In this document: positions 1 through 11,199 of the stretch, piece by piece
How the letters are laid out: each line of letters opens with the position of its first letter
Position numbering within the stretch: the first letter of the stretch is position 1
Source of the DNA: Acanthosepion esculentum
Taxonomy: Eukaryota > Mollusca > Cephalopoda > Sepiida > Sepiidae
Length of the DNA stretch: 64,000 nucleotides
Direction: 5' to 3'
Assembly (NCBI GenBank): GCA_964036315.1
Contig: OZ038487.1
Span: 57,356,734-57,420,733 of the forward strand
Position numbers and translations under genes: made by a program
The notes under the pieces: model-generated
The model's database searches: none
What the model saw: the letters and a program-made list of their open reading frames with translations, nothing else
What the model was told of the DNA's origin: nothing

Positions 1-560
1 GCTCACTCAAGCCACATGTCATCAACACGATGAAAAATATCTGGCTCAGTTGACAGTGTCTGTTCCCTGTGGGTATCGCCCTCCATGTTTGGCACAGGCT
101 TCTCTGTAGTTCCTACAGATATATCTTCGCAGGTCTATGAATGATCTAGGACTTCTAGGATTGTGCAGCAGAAGACGCAGAAAGAAGCACTCCTGCTGAT
201 TGTGGTGCACAGTGTGCACCCGCCCGATGGTTCCGCTTCTGAAGACAGCGTTTTCTTCCCAGCGCTCAACTTGTGCTCCTTGTTTGCGTCTACTCCATCT
301 GTCGTGTGCCCAGGTGCAGTGAACCTCAACATGCAGCAAGTGTTCGGGCAAACAGTTCACTTTGGCATAATTGGAAGAAAGCTGTCAAAGTGGATTCTGG
401 TGTATTCTTAGCTACATTATCTTCTTTGAAATATACACGCTGACTATTTTCAAAATGAACAGCTAGATTCACCATTGTTGGATGCCGCTCGTGGATTTCT
501 AAGCCCAGGATGCGCCACATTACCTCTTTAGAGTAAATATATCTGCCCAATTGATAGGTT
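1..560 (-). mobile_element. Helitron helicase fragment (decayed)
   Basis: Two overlapping minus-strand frames resemble the Rep/helicase protein of Helitron rolling-circle transposons. The upstream part reads YQLGRYIY, ILGLEIHERHP, LAVHFENSQRVYF and LTAFFQLCQ. After a frameshift near 345 it continues with RWSRRKQGA, GRVHTVHHNQQECFFLRLLL, FIDLR and NYREACAKHGG. This block order is known from Helitron helicases just before the second helicase half. No HUH nuclease motif or Helitron terminus is visible. The copy runs off the left edge and its upstream side ends at a short (TA)n. Family assignment is confident; the element is inactive. Confidence 0.8.
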
Positions 561-1529
561 ATGTATATATATATATATATCAATATTGAATGGAGTGAAA
601 GGTTTAAGAAACAATTCTTTATTAAATTTTTGATTTCAGTTCCACTTTTCATCGCGATTAAAACTGATATCATCTAATTAAACCGCCGTAATTAAAGGTA
701 AAACTTAACAGGGAAGGGTACGTGGATCATTCCGATTAAAGGTGTTTGGATATTTTTAAGAAAGATGTGTTTCCACGTCTAGATAATTTTTACACTGATG
801 GTATATAGAACGAAAGTATGTTCTCCAAACAGGTTGCTATTCTACAGGAAACAACAACCACCACCACCACAATATGCCTTTTTAAGGGCAGGTTGAAATA
901 TGAGCTTATGTAAAGTTTCTATTCGGAAAGAAGCTCAACTTAAATGTTATTTTATGTTTAAATGACCAAATGGATCGAGCCAATTTCTTTGTATTTAATA
1001 AATTCGAATATGTCATATTTAATGATACACATGGCGAAATTTGAAACGAATTAATGTTTTTGCAATGTAAGCGAATTATTTTTCCTGCAATGTAAACATA
1101 CCACGGAGATTGTATTCAAAGCTAGATTATGCTGAATTAATGTGTTAAATAAAGATTTTATTTAGAAAATAACATGCGATTCGTTCACATGTTGTCCCCT
1201 AAATTTTAAAAATCGAACAAAGATCAATATCTGTCTGGAATTTTAAGGTTTATAATAGTTATTATTTAGTAACACCTGTATCTTAATTACTAAAACGTTT
1301 GCGAGACCAATTATCTCCCTTGCTTAAACAGCGTTTCGCGAAGACCCGACGGTGAGCTGTGATCTAGGGAGACTAGCGGTCCCATTATAGATTTTTATAA
1401 AAAATCAATTAACCTGATAACAAACTGGATGCTACTTTAATATGTATGCAAAATTTTCATCAGTGTTGGTTTACGAGTGTAGGCGGCAACTTGATTCAGA
1501 CAGACAGAAATTGCCATTTAGATATTTCA
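561..1529. other. unassigned AT-rich sequence
   Basis: After a short (TA)n at 561-580 I see no coding frame, RNA gene or repeat shared with the rest of the window. Confidence 0.4.
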
Positions 1530-2195
<666 letters not shown>

Positions 2196-2309
2196 TATTT
2201 TCTTGTAGGACTTAGCGGTATATAAAAATATCTGTATTAAGGTGTTGGTATATCAAATATATTAATGTCTGTAATGGGGAAATGCAACTGGAAATATCCT
2301 CTCTTTTCT

Positions 2310-2440
2310 AGCACCTCCAGTCATATTCCCGCCCCCTTAACGTAGCTTACCTCTGCCTTTTCTAAAATAATATTCTCATAGCAATTGTTCGGATGAGCCT
2401 TCCTCTTAGGTACCCCAACTTTATGAATTAAAGCATGCTA
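2310..2440 (+). mobile_element. L2-like LINE fragment
   Basis: Plus-strand translation in broken frames gives APPVIFPPP, SLPLPF and HSNCSDE. These match the segment before the C-terminal end of the L2-like reverse transcriptase seen at 14598-14990 and 38788-38960 (HGNCSDEL-type motif). Very short and decayed. Confidence 0.5.
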
Positions 2441-2464
2441 CAAGATTAGCATCTAGGTCCTCAA

Positions 2465-2550
2465 GGACACATGGCACAGTGGATAAAGGCGTTGGTTAGA
2501 TCCAGTGACAGGACCCAAACAGTGTGAGTTCAATACCCGGTTAAGGCAGT
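2465..2550 (+). other. tRNA-like sequence (SINE head)
   Basis: A-box-like tggcacagtgg at 2472-2482 and B-box-like gagttcaatacc about 54 bp downstream, the spacing expected of a tRNA. No paired acceptor stem is evident, so this is probably a SINE promoter or tRNA pseudogene. Confidence 0.5.
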
Positions 2551-2669
2551 GGAGAACTTTCAGAGGGAAAATTAACAGGAGATAACTGACATCCATTAAA
2601 CATGGCACGTGGAACTAGAACAGTCTACTCCAGTGAGCGAAATAAAGGATTCAGTTCGACATTTCCAAC

Positions 2670-2800
2670 CACATGAAGAAGGCCGGAGCGTAAAACGGCA
2701 GAAACGTTGTAATAAATATGGCGACAAAGATGAGGACAATAGTCCGAATAATGTAAATAATGTAGCAGCTAGGTCTATTGATTTTGCTGTTGAAAATTGT
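2670..2800 (+). repeat. dispersed repeat G, copy 1
   Basis: Contains tgaagaaggcc, a short hairpin, then gaaacgttg, followed by atggcgacaaagatgagga and tccgaataatgtaaat. The same order occurs at 63300-63430 (+) and in two inverted copies at 39058-39290. Confidence 0.7.
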
Positions 2801-3584
2801 AAACGTAAGTTTTGTTCTAATAATTCTTCTCTCGTGTTTCTCGCACATAAAGTCTCTTATTGCCTCTTGCTTTCTTGTCAACTAAGATCTTCAAATTAAA
2901 ATGCAATGTCAATCGTCAGTTGCCCCCTTAAATGCTGTTCTGTTTATTGTTATTTCTCAACAACATTTCACGATTCCTTTCATTCTTAGTGGCTATATCG
3001 CCTTGCTCGTGGATGAAATAATTAAAATATTTAGTCGAGCTAAATAAAGTTTTCCCTTTTGTTCCTGCAGGTTAGACATATGAAGGTATAAAAATGCGAC
3101 GGCCGAAAGGTGGTAGAAACGACATCAGGCACACAGCGGAGGAGGAGTTCAGTTGTCCCAGCAAAACTTGAAATGTCTAATAATCTGCCTTGTACTGTTT
3201 CAATTGATTCCTCCAGGTTATGTGAAATTTATATTTCGTCAATGTTATGGCGCTAATTTGAAAGAATTTTTTAAGTATACTTGAGAACAAAATATCGACA
3301 TTTTGTCATTTCTTGTGATCACAAAAAAAAAAAAATCCTGCCATGGCTAACTTACCTACATACGTAATTTTGAGTTTCAAATAGACGGACCGGAATAATT
3401 ATTCTCTATTGGAGAAAAATAACCAGGACATATTTAGGGGAATATAACTGGTTAGTTCGTATGACTGTCCATAGCTTTAAAAGCAAGGATATTATGATGA
3501 ATCACAATAATATTAGACACTTTCAAAATGGCGTATGAAGATTCATGGCAATCAAATACCAAAAACACGTATGTTGTGACTGGT
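2801..3584. other. unassigned sequence
   Basis: AT-rich; no recognisable frame or family. A short TATA-like gtataaaaatg near 3086 is noted without further support. Confidence 0.3.
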
Positions 3585-4040
3585 CATGTCTGTCGAATCT
3601 GTGGAAAAAACTGAACATCCTTGGCTGGGCTTAAAAGTAATGTCCGTGCGTGGAATTGGTAAATCTTTCCGTGATGGCCATACTCAATAACGAGAAGGCA
3701 AACATCTTGTATGTATGTATGTATGTATGTTTGTATGTATGTATGTATGTTCCGGTGGCTGGTTTTCCCGGTCACGTATAATCAAACCTGAGAGGTCAGG
3801 TGCAAATTCTTGCGAATGTAACCCTTCCAGAAAGATGTGCATGTGACTTGTGCGAGTTTTGTGGCAAGGTTTGTAAGTCTGTTGCGGGACTCAAACATCA
3901 CATGATTACACACAGGGAGTGGCAAATATCAAACATAGGTAACATACAAACATTATCCTTGCCAGGTGTGTAAGAGGGTGCAAAAGTGAAACTGACCTCA
4001 AGAATCACTTACAGGTCCATAGCAGAGTGTTAGCTCAGGT
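3585..4040 (+). mobile_element. degenerate C2H2-finger run, LINE tail
   Basis: Plus-strand frames show three finger-like blocks: CRICGK..CTSLAGLK near 3590-3650, CEFCGKVCKSVAGLKHHMITH near 3855-3915, and CQVCKR followed after a small frameshift by KSETDLKNHLQVH near 3960-4020. A (TATG)n tract (3712-3750) interrupts between fingers 1 and 2. Such fingers also follow the reverse-transcriptase end of the LINE at 4195-4820 and 11595-12757, so they are read as a LINE C-terminus and not as a host zinc-finger gene. Confidence 0.55.
3712..3750. repeat. (TATG)n microsatellite
   Basis: About nine TATG units with one variant, inside the finger run. Confidence 0.9.
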
Positions 4041-4194
4041 ATAAATGATGGAAATAGTAAAATTCTGAATGAAAAGTAAAATAAGGCCACCAAGTGAAGA
4101 GATTGTCTTATTCGGCAAATAAGTGAGAATCATTATGCGTCGCAGACACATATTTGTTTTGAAGACATTCCACCAACTTTGTTTTTGAGATTGA

Positions 4195-4820
4195 TTCTTG
4201 GTATCCACTGCATATACCAAACGACAGACCGTGGAAGTGTACATTCATTACCACAGGCTTCTCTACGTAGGCTATGCCATTCGTCTTGAAGAAAGTAGAA
4301 TACTCAAGCAAATGCTCTTCGATGAGCTTCACGACGCCCCAGCCAAGATGAGGCCAAAGAAACACTTCAAGTACTGTTTAAAAGAATCGCTTTCGGTCTG
4401 TCATTTAAAAGATCCGAAGCTGGAGACCAATGTTGGTGATCGAACTAAATAGAGGCGTAACATTCATAAAGTTACTAAGATCTTCCAAGAACATCCAATG
4501 GGTTGCGCAAATGTCAAGCGTCCAGCTAGGAAAGGGGAAATAATTGATTCAGCAATCCTCTAGTTCTCGAGAGTCACGAGGAGAGTCACAATTGATAAAT
4601 TACGATCAATACTACGCTAGGAACAAGTTAACACGCGGGGTGTGCCATAAGATCCGCATAAAGAACCGATCCGCTCTCAGTCGTCACATGAAAACCCACG
4701 TGCAACCTGAACAGAGTTTACAAAACAGGCCAGACCCTGTACATAACAAATTTGTTAGCCACATATGTAATAAGCATTACAAGTCACTAAAACTGATGGA
4801 TCCAAATTGTCAGTAAAAAC
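4195..4820 (+). mobile_element. LINE C-terminal region with trailing C2H2 finger
   Basis: The frame reads HRLLYVGYAIRLEESRILKQ, FDELHDAP, HFKYCLKESLSVCHL and LETNVGDRTK, then after a stop RRNIHK and FQEH. This is the familiar tail of non-LTR retrotransposon polyproteins (GHxxRMxxxRxPKQ, RFKDCLKxxL, DRxxWR). It is followed near 4640-4800 by CHKIRIKNRSALSRHMKTH and a weaker CNKHYKSLK finger. The minus-strand LINE at 11595-12757 has the same order. Several stops; non-functional. Confidence 0.75.
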
Positions 4821-4871
4821 TAAAACCATGGATCAAAGTTGTCAGCGATGGTCATACTCATGAGCAAGTCT

Positions 4872-4873
4872 AC

Positions 4874-4935
<62 letters not shown>

Positions 4936-5024
4936 GATTGAGTTTGTCTATTTGAAACTCAAAGGTACACATACGAGTACAACACAGACACACATACATA
5001 CATACATACATACATACATACACA
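4872..5024. repeat. (TATC)n and (CATA)n microsatellites
   Basis: About 16 TATC units (4872-4935), then a CATA/CACA-rich stretch (about 4985-5024). Confidence 0.9.
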
Positions 5025-5162
5025 CATAAATACATAGGACATTTGCTGTAGAGTGGCGGTTAGCTCAGTAATCTCACAGATTATTGTGAATGAATTTGAA
5101 CTTGAAGGAATACTCATTATTTCTTTCAATCTTGACACAGAATATGCTCTGTAAATATCATA

Positions 5163-5195
5163 ATACACACACACGCGCGTGCGCGCACACATACA

Positions 5196-5271
<76 letters not shown>
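5163..5271. repeat. (CA)/(CG) plus (TA)n(TG)n tract
   Basis: Alternating purine-pyrimidine: acacacacgcgcgtgcgcgc, then TA (5195-5220), then TG (5221-5271). The CG-containing part is a Z-DNA-prone sequence type. Confidence 0.9.
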
Positions 5272-5273
<2 letters not shown>

Positions 5274-5629
5274 AAATATATACAAAATAAGAAAGAACCG
5301 TTAGGTTAATAATCCGAAGTTCTTTAGTATTTTTGTTTTTATTACAAAACAGTTTTCGATACACAAGTAGAGCATATATTATAATTATTATTAAAAAAAT
5401 ATGACGCCATCGCTACATAAGAGTTCTCATGTTTCAAAAACAGAAGCTAAAAAATTTCCAATTCAATTAGAGAAATTAAATTGAATTAAAGTACCTTGTT
5501 CTGTTTCATCCTCAAGCGAGTTTTGGAATACTTAATTTTGAAATTTATGGAGCTTTATAAGCCTATATATTCTTAATTGTTTTATCTATGGATGTGGAGA
5601 AAACCGATCATTTTAATAAGGGGCGGTAG

Positions 5630-5631
<2 letters not shown>

Positions 5632-5688
<57 letters not shown>
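5632..5688. repeat. (TA)n microsatellite
   Basis: About 28 TA units. The flanks 5272-5631 and 5689-5805 hold no recognised feature. Confidence 0.95.
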
Positions 5689-5690
<2 letters not shown>

Positions 5691-5805
5691 AAGTAATGGC
5701 AAATACGGACAATTTTTGCACTCCCTTGCTCACACCAAAAGAAAAATGTAAGAATGTTGTAAAAACTAAATAAAAAATTAATCCAATTTTCCTTGTTTGC
5801 CATAT

Positions 5806-5848
5806 TCAACGAAACATGTTTAAAAGAAATATTGCTGCCCAAATATAC

Positions 5849-5851
<3 letters not shown>
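5806..5851 (+). mobile_element. Penelope-like 3' end remnant
   Basis: Contains caacgaaacatgtttaaaag and attgctgcccaaatata, matching the terminal sequence of the elements at 35200-35240 (reverse) and 59590-59630, and likewise running into SSR DNA. Confidence 0.5.

Positions 5852-5852
<1 letters not shown>

Positions 5853-5936
<84 letters not shown>
5853..5936. repeat. (TATC)n(TA)n compound microsatellite
   Basis: Ten TATC units followed by about 22 TA units, joining the Penelope-like end to the hairpin repeat. Confidence 0.95.
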
Positions 5937-5938
<2 letters not shown>

Positions 5939-6055
5939 TGAACATTGAAGTCAACACTCAGAGGCGACAGACTGAGTGTTGACTTCAGTGTACGCTTTTA
6001 TATTTACATACACCTGATTTTGAGCATTTTAGCCCACAAATATAGCATACCTTAC
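5936..6055 (+). repeat. hairpin-forming dispersed repeat
   Basis: 26-bp arms (5936-5961 and 5972-5997, three mismatches) around a 10-base loop; core arm tgaagtcaacactcag. Similarity to the reverse complement of 10746-10860 runs beyond the hairpin to ttttagccca near 6035. The copy at 10746 keeps only one arm intact. Confidence 0.7.
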
Positions 6056-6066
6056 AACTATATTTC

Positions 6067-6068
<2 letters not shown>

Positions 6069-6119
<51 letters not shown>
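6069..6119. repeat. (TA)n microsatellite
   Basis: About 25 TA units. Confidence 0.95.
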
Positions 6120-6122
<3 letters not shown>

Positions 6123-6234
6123 TTTAGCGGATGTCAGAATTTGTTAAAAGATACATCCCTACCCATCCCTAAACATAACCCCGCTTTCAAATGTAACTAT
6201 TAACTGAGACAACGAAAATTAAAAATTGAACCCT

Positions 6235-6462
6235 CTACCACCCCTTGTCTAGATGAATGGATTTATCGGTAACCTTGGAAACCCTCAAACTATGAATCTT
6301 TCCTGTGCCGTTAACAACCGTAAATTTTAAAAAGTAAGTTACTCCAAAATTCGCTTGATGAGGAAATGGAACTAATGTCTTTGGTTTAATAACAAAATTA
6401 AATTCAGGGGCTTTAGCTTCCATTTCTGAAACATGGTCATCACTGTGTAGCGGTAAAACCAT
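6235..6462 (-). CDS. unrecognised 75-residue reading frame
   Basis: An open frame with protein-like composition (PLHSDDHVSEMEAKAPEFNF and ANFGVTYFLKFTVVNGTG). I do not recognise a family and see no signal peptide, splice sites or neighbour that would define a gene. It could be a transposon fragment or chance. Confidence 0.2.
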   Translation of the reverse strand: MVLPLHSDDHVSEMEAKAPEFNFVIKPKTLVPFPHQANFGVTYFLKFTVVNGTGKIHSLRVSKVTDKSIHLDKGW

Positions 6463-6591
6463 ATTTTAAATCTATTAATTTATAATATTAATGCTCTGTA
6501 AATTTAAATTTACATAGAGCACTATTGTGTAAAAATAAAAATATCTATAAGAACACCGGATTTTATATCTTACTGTTCTTTCCTTTTTATT

Positions 6592-6633
<42 letters not shown>

Positions 6634-7386
6634 ATTCCCCCCCCCCGCAAACTGCCCGAATACATAACAGAGAATACACTTTGATCCAAACCCGTTGGCT
6701 GGGAAAATGCGGTTTGATCAAGGCACTTCGTTGTGCAAAGTTCGGAGAAGAGTTTACTGTTTGAACTCTGGAAGGGTTTATATTTAGATAATTGAATTTC
6801 TCAGATGATGATGAGGAGGACGATGATGATGAAGAAAAAAAGAAGCTAACCTAGTCTAACTAAATAAATACAAAATTCAGTCTCTTGCTCCCCCTCTCTA
6901 TTTCGTTTGACAAATACATACTTTCCCTTCTGAATAGCGAGAAAGACCATAAATATAAGACATGTCGTGTCCAAGACAAAGCCAGGACATAATATTTATT
7001 TTCGTCTGCGACCGAACTTGTCGATGGTTGCGTTGATTAAATGTCTCGGACAACAGACGCGGATTCCAGTATTACACAAAAAGAAGCTTTCCCTGCACAA
7101 TTCCGTCTCGATATTGTATTCTTACTGTATATTAGTAAAAATATAACGCTGGGCAACAATTCCTGTTCGAAATAAACTTTCCGAGGCCCACGTAGCCCAC
7201 GGAATATAAATAATGAAGAACAGAGCGAAGGTGAAGCAATAAATATATATTTGTGGCCGCGCAATGTTTCGTGTGCGTCTGAGTTGTGTGCGTTGCAAAC
7301 TAGAAAATAATTTATATGATCAGTGGAGGCAGAAAAACATAAATGTCTTTAGAGTATAAATACTGATGCACACATATATACAAATA
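6463..7386. other. unassigned sequence
   Basis: A short TA tract (6597-6624), a C8 run (about 6640) and a GATGAT-rich patch (about 6805-6835); no coding or repeat family recognised. Confidence 0.35.

Positions 7387-7470
<84 letters not shown>
7387..7470. repeat. (TATC)n(TA)n compound microsatellite
   Basis: About 10 TATC units then about 20 TA units, the same order as 5853-5936. Confidence 0.95.
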
Positions 7471-7473
<3 letters not shown>

Positions 7474-7796
7474 TTTTATAGATAATACAATAAAGATTGC
7501 TTATCAATAATATTTGACTATTTATGAAATTGTATATATAAATAAGTCAATAAGTCCGTAACCTAACAGAGTTATAAGCTCAAATTTGATGTGCAATGAA
7601 ATTTTCATTGTGTGTGTGTGAAAGATATGAAAGTATATAGACGACAGCAATAGAAGACAAATAATGAACAAGTCGAAAAACTGTGTAGCGACCGACGCGT
7701 TTCGTTCCAAGAAGTAATTACTTCAGTTAAAATAACGGTTTTACCGATGGAATCAATAATTTTAGACTGCTTTGACACAGAAAGCGTGATAACAGT

Positions 7797-7797
<1 letters not shown>
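7471..7797. other. unassigned sequence with a gaaac-hairpin motif
   Basis: On the minus strand near 7690-7735: tgaagtaattacttcttgg then acgaaacgcgtcgg. A similar gaaacgtgtcggttac lies on the minus strand near 63240-63260. Otherwise unrecognised. Confidence 0.35.

Positions 7798-7885
<88 letters not shown>
7798..7885. repeat. (TA)n microsatellite
   Basis: About 44 TA units, one of the longest uninterrupted tracts. Confidence 0.95.
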
Positions 7886-7888
<3 letters not shown>

Positions 7889-8410
7889 TATTTTTACTGT
7901 ATCAAATATTTTTATATGTTGATGTTAAATTTGTAATCTGTAGGGGAAAATTACATGCTTTTTCAAATTGTTCTTGATTACACATCATTTCTCTTATAAA
8001 TGCCTCCGTTTTTAGTTTGGCCTTTTCTTTTTCCTTGGACATTTTCTTCCTCTTTTTCTTTTTCTTTTTTTCATGCATACATAAGGTTAGTAAATGCAAA
8101 CCAGACGACAAATTTTCATATATACACCGGCAGTGTAAATTGGCTAGATTTTAAATTTGGATCGTATAATCATTTATTGTGTCTAATGTCACCACAAATG
8201 TATCCACACTTTTCTGGTGTCTGTTTTTCTTAATTTTAGGTCAACGAATCGGTAGTGATTTATGCATCTGAAAATAATTCATATTTATCTGTATCTCACT
8301 CATTTAAACCGTTATTTAATTTCCTCTTTAAAACTTTTCTCTTTTAAATTGGATTCCCCACACTCACCTTAAGGCCTTTCCCGTTCTTCTTTCTTCCTAT
8401 ATGTATATAT
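7886..8410. other. unassigned pyrimidine-rich sequence
   Basis: A T/C-rich stretch near 8015-8075 and nothing else recognised. Confidence 0.35.
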
Positions 8411-8835
8411 ATAATTGAAGTAATTCATTGTGTCTGAAACCTCAACAGAATGCAGAAAGCACTGGATGGCCGTTTCTTCCTATATTTGGTACTCATCAGC
8501 AGTGCGCAACCGAGAATTGAAACCCTGACAGGTTATCAAGCAAACGTCATACCAACTGTTCCAACGGGCCTCGGTGACGAAGAGGAAGCAAATCAGACTC
8601 AATATAGCGCCGCTCGCTCACATATTCCGTGGTGGAACTCAACTGAGATACTCTCTAACCATAGGACGGTGCCCCCGGTGCCACGACTACTATCACCAAG
8701 CCGCTCAACCTTGAGCATTAGAAGCCGGTTCAAGCAATGATATATAAATGATAGAAATTATTAGGAGGATTTGATAATTATAATTGAAGTAATTCATTGA
8801 GTCTGAAACCTCAACAGAATGCAGAAAGCACTGGA
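8411..8835 (-). mobile_element. retrozyme-like unit, tRNA-like head plus hammerhead, partial dimer
   Basis: The 56-bp segment at 8411-8466 recurs at 8780-8835 with one mismatch, giving a period of 369 bp. On the minus strand the repeated segment starts within two bases of the predicted hammerhead cleavage site (tc^cagtgc), so the arrangement is one monomer plus the start of the next. Inside the monomer are a tRNA-like promoter (cccgttggaacagttggta, then gggtttcaattc) and the hammerhead at 8459-8505. The layout matches retrozymes, small non-autonomous circular-RNA retroelements. No protein is encoded. Confidence 0.75.
8459..8505 (-). ncRNA. type I hammerhead ribozyme, slightly degenerate
   Basis: Minus strand: stem I gcactg/cagtgc (six perfect pairs), core ctgatga (8493-8499 on the complement), stem II gtacc...agga, core gaaa, stem III acggccat, then cleavage after C (8465). 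Compared with 35998-36044, the base before gaaa is A where C is expected and stem III has one mismatch, so cleavage may be weak. Confidence 0.8.
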
Positions 8836-8874
8836 CGTATATATGTATATATGTATATTAATCACTAATATTAT

Positions 8875-8876
<2 letters not shown>

Positions 8877-8920
<44 letters not shown>
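8877..8920. repeat. (TA)n microsatellite
   Basis: About 22 TA units downstream of the retrozyme-like unit. Confidence 0.95.
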
Positions 8921-8925
<5 letters not shown>

Positions 8926-9749
8926 TTCCAGCAAACAACGTATATGTTGGTATTTTCTATAGTTTCGAGATACGCAATTAACATTACTTCTTCAATCATT
9001 TTCTTCAGATATAAATCACGTAAAGTGAGACCAAGTACAAGAAAAAATATTCACTGAATTTTTATTAGTTGTTACTAGCGTATACTGTTTTTAGTTAAAT
9101 AATTATGAAAAAAATCGTTCTATTTTTCGTCAACATTTGCAAGGCTAACATTAACCATAACTCTCAACTTGGCAATAAAACTAAATTATGTATATAACTT
9201 TCAATAGTCAATTCTGCTTTAGCTCGTTCTTTAACACGCATTTAGCAGGAACAGTTGCTGCATAAGTCAACGTTATTTGTTACCTCCCTTCAGTATTTTT
9301 TTTTACTATACCATAAATTTAGTTTATGAATCAGTAACAAACTTTAGCCAAACATAATTACTATACTGATGGGCCGTGTAACATTTTTCTATGTAAAAGT
9401 GGGCGATGACACAAAAAAAGAAAAAAAAAACGTTGGGAAACCCTGGTATAAATAAAAACCTTTATAAATTTAACATGTTCCGCTGTTTATTGAGCTTCGT
9501 CCCAAATTCTGGGGAAATGGAATGATAGAGAGTTCTCTCAATTTTTAAATTCTTTGGTGTTTTGTTAGCATTGTTTCGGTAGACATCACTTGTTCATTTT
9601 ATGGCGTTAGTATATGTGTGGGTATGTATGTATATCTCAAATTTTATCGACGCCATATGTTTATCTCATTGTGTCTGTGCGTATTTTATTCATAGAAAAT
9701 GTACCTATATAAGTGTATATAAATTGCTTGATTGTAGCTACTCGTTAAT

Positions 9750-9750
<1 letters not shown>
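8921..9750. other. unassigned AT-rich sequence
   Basis: No gene. At 9432-9451 the complement reads cagggtttcccaacg, like a hAT-type terminal repeat, but no partner end was found. Confidence 0.35.

Positions 9751-9813
<63 letters not shown>
9751..9813. repeat. (CA)n microsatellite
   Basis: About 30 CA units with two CG variants. Confidence 0.95.
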
Positions 9814-9822
<9 letters not shown>

Positions 9823-10009
9823 GTGCATATTTTGAGAAATATGACAAACAGATTTTTTAATAATATTCGATTTTCATGTGTCCTCAGAATTTTGTTTTAG
9901 GAGTGAGTCCGTGGAGAAATCGTCCAAAACTCAGTCCTCAAATATTTACTGAAAATTAATTTATTTTCATATTTATACGATACATTTATAATAGAACGAC
10001 TGCTACACA

Positions 10010-10011
<2 letters not shown>

Positions 10012-10089
<78 letters not shown>

Positions 10090-10123
10090 GTATATATATA
10101 TATGTAATTATATGTGTGTGTGT
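10012..10123. repeat. (CA)n, (TA)n, (TG)n cluster
   Basis: About 33 CA units (10012-10078), an interrupted TA stretch, then a short TG stretch. The CA and TG parts could pair as a hairpin. Confidence 0.9.
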
Positions 10124-10186
10124 GTGTTTGTGTATGTGTGTGTGTATGTTTACTTTTATGAAATAGATTAAATCCAACATATTTTT

Positions 10187-10254
10187 AATTTGATTTGCTT
10201 AAACGTTATTTTATATGAGTATCCATCTAAAATAACGTTCAAGCAAAACAAATT
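10187..10254. repeat. dispersed repeat Z, inverted-repeat copy
   Basis: Arms 10187-10213 and 10228-10254 (aacgttattttat opposite taaaataacgtt) around gagtatccatc. The gtatccattaaaaataacgtt motif recurs near 26250-26320, 52695-52775 and 53655-53725. Confidence 0.65.
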
Positions 10255-10288
10255 AAATATATATATGTATATATGTATATATTTGCCG

Positions 10289-10353
<65 letters not shown>
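10289..10353. repeat. (TA)n(GA)n compound microsatellite
   Basis: About 19 TA units followed by about 13 GA units. Confidence 0.95.
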
Positions 10354-10358
<5 letters not shown>

Positions 10359-10745
10359 GGAGGGGGACAGTGATGGATATAATTTGTCATCTAAATTACG
10401 TCAAAATTAAAATAACACTAACTTCTCATTTTAACAATTATATTTACCAAAATTATACAAAAATATCTTGAAATACTAAATACTTTATATATAAATACTT
10501 TATATATAAAGAATTCATTTATTTTTAATCCCACATTTATATTATTTTATTATAGCAGCCACTTCATATACTTCATATATATATTTATAATTTCGGTTTA
10601 TTCAGCCAGCAAATTTTCATTTATGCAAGCTTTGTCAAATACAAAAGATTTTATTTGTTAAGTATTTTTGACCTTGAAGCCAAAAAAATAATCCGGAATA
10701 TCAAAATACACAAACACACACACACATACACTCATATATATATTA

Positions 10746-10858
10746 TGGGCTAAAGTGGTCAATACCTGAGATAGAGCGTATCTAAATATAAAAGTGGACT
10801 GAAGATTGCGTTTAGCATGAAACAGTCTGTCGCATCTGAGAGTTAACTTCAATGTTCA

Positions 10859-10860
<2 letters not shown>
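10746..10860 (-). repeat. hairpin repeat, sibling of 5936-6055
   Basis: The reverse complement begins aagtgaacattgaagt and continues through cgacagactg to ttttatatttagata and tttagccca, colinear with 5936-6055. It abuts (TA)n on the same side. Confidence 0.65.

Positions 10861-10942
<82 letters not shown>
10861..10942. repeat. (TA)n(TG)n compound microsatellite
   Basis: TA (10861-10900) then TG (10901-10941), immediately before the second copy of the 258-bp repeat. Confidence 0.95.
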
Positions 10943-10946
<4 letters not shown>

Positions 10947-11199
10947 ATATATAAAAAGATACAACTATTTGATCTCCGATTTTATACATATAGAGACATG
11001 TACTGACTATCAGGGATTGAATGCTTTGATGGAAAGAAAGAAAGAAAGAAACAAGGAAGAATAATAGATAGATAGATAGATAGTGTTGTACCATACCTAC
11101 GGGCGATAATGAGTATGTCCCTATTCACATTAATACAGTAGTAAATACTGTATGTTGGTTTGCAGTTAGACATTCATTGTGGAATTCACTTGACTCATT
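10943..11199 (+). repeat. 258-bp dispersed repeat, copy 2
   Basis: Almost identical to 1938-2195 and in the same orientation. Similarity ends at gactcat. Confidence 0.85.

Noticed and set aside
3585..4820. A host C2H2 zinc-finger gene
   Set aside because: Fingers are degenerate, lack the 84-bp repeat with TGEKP-like linkers, and accompany LINE tail motifs.
9432..9451. hAT-type terminal repeat (complement cagggtttcccaacg)
   Set aside because: No second end and no target duplication found nearby.
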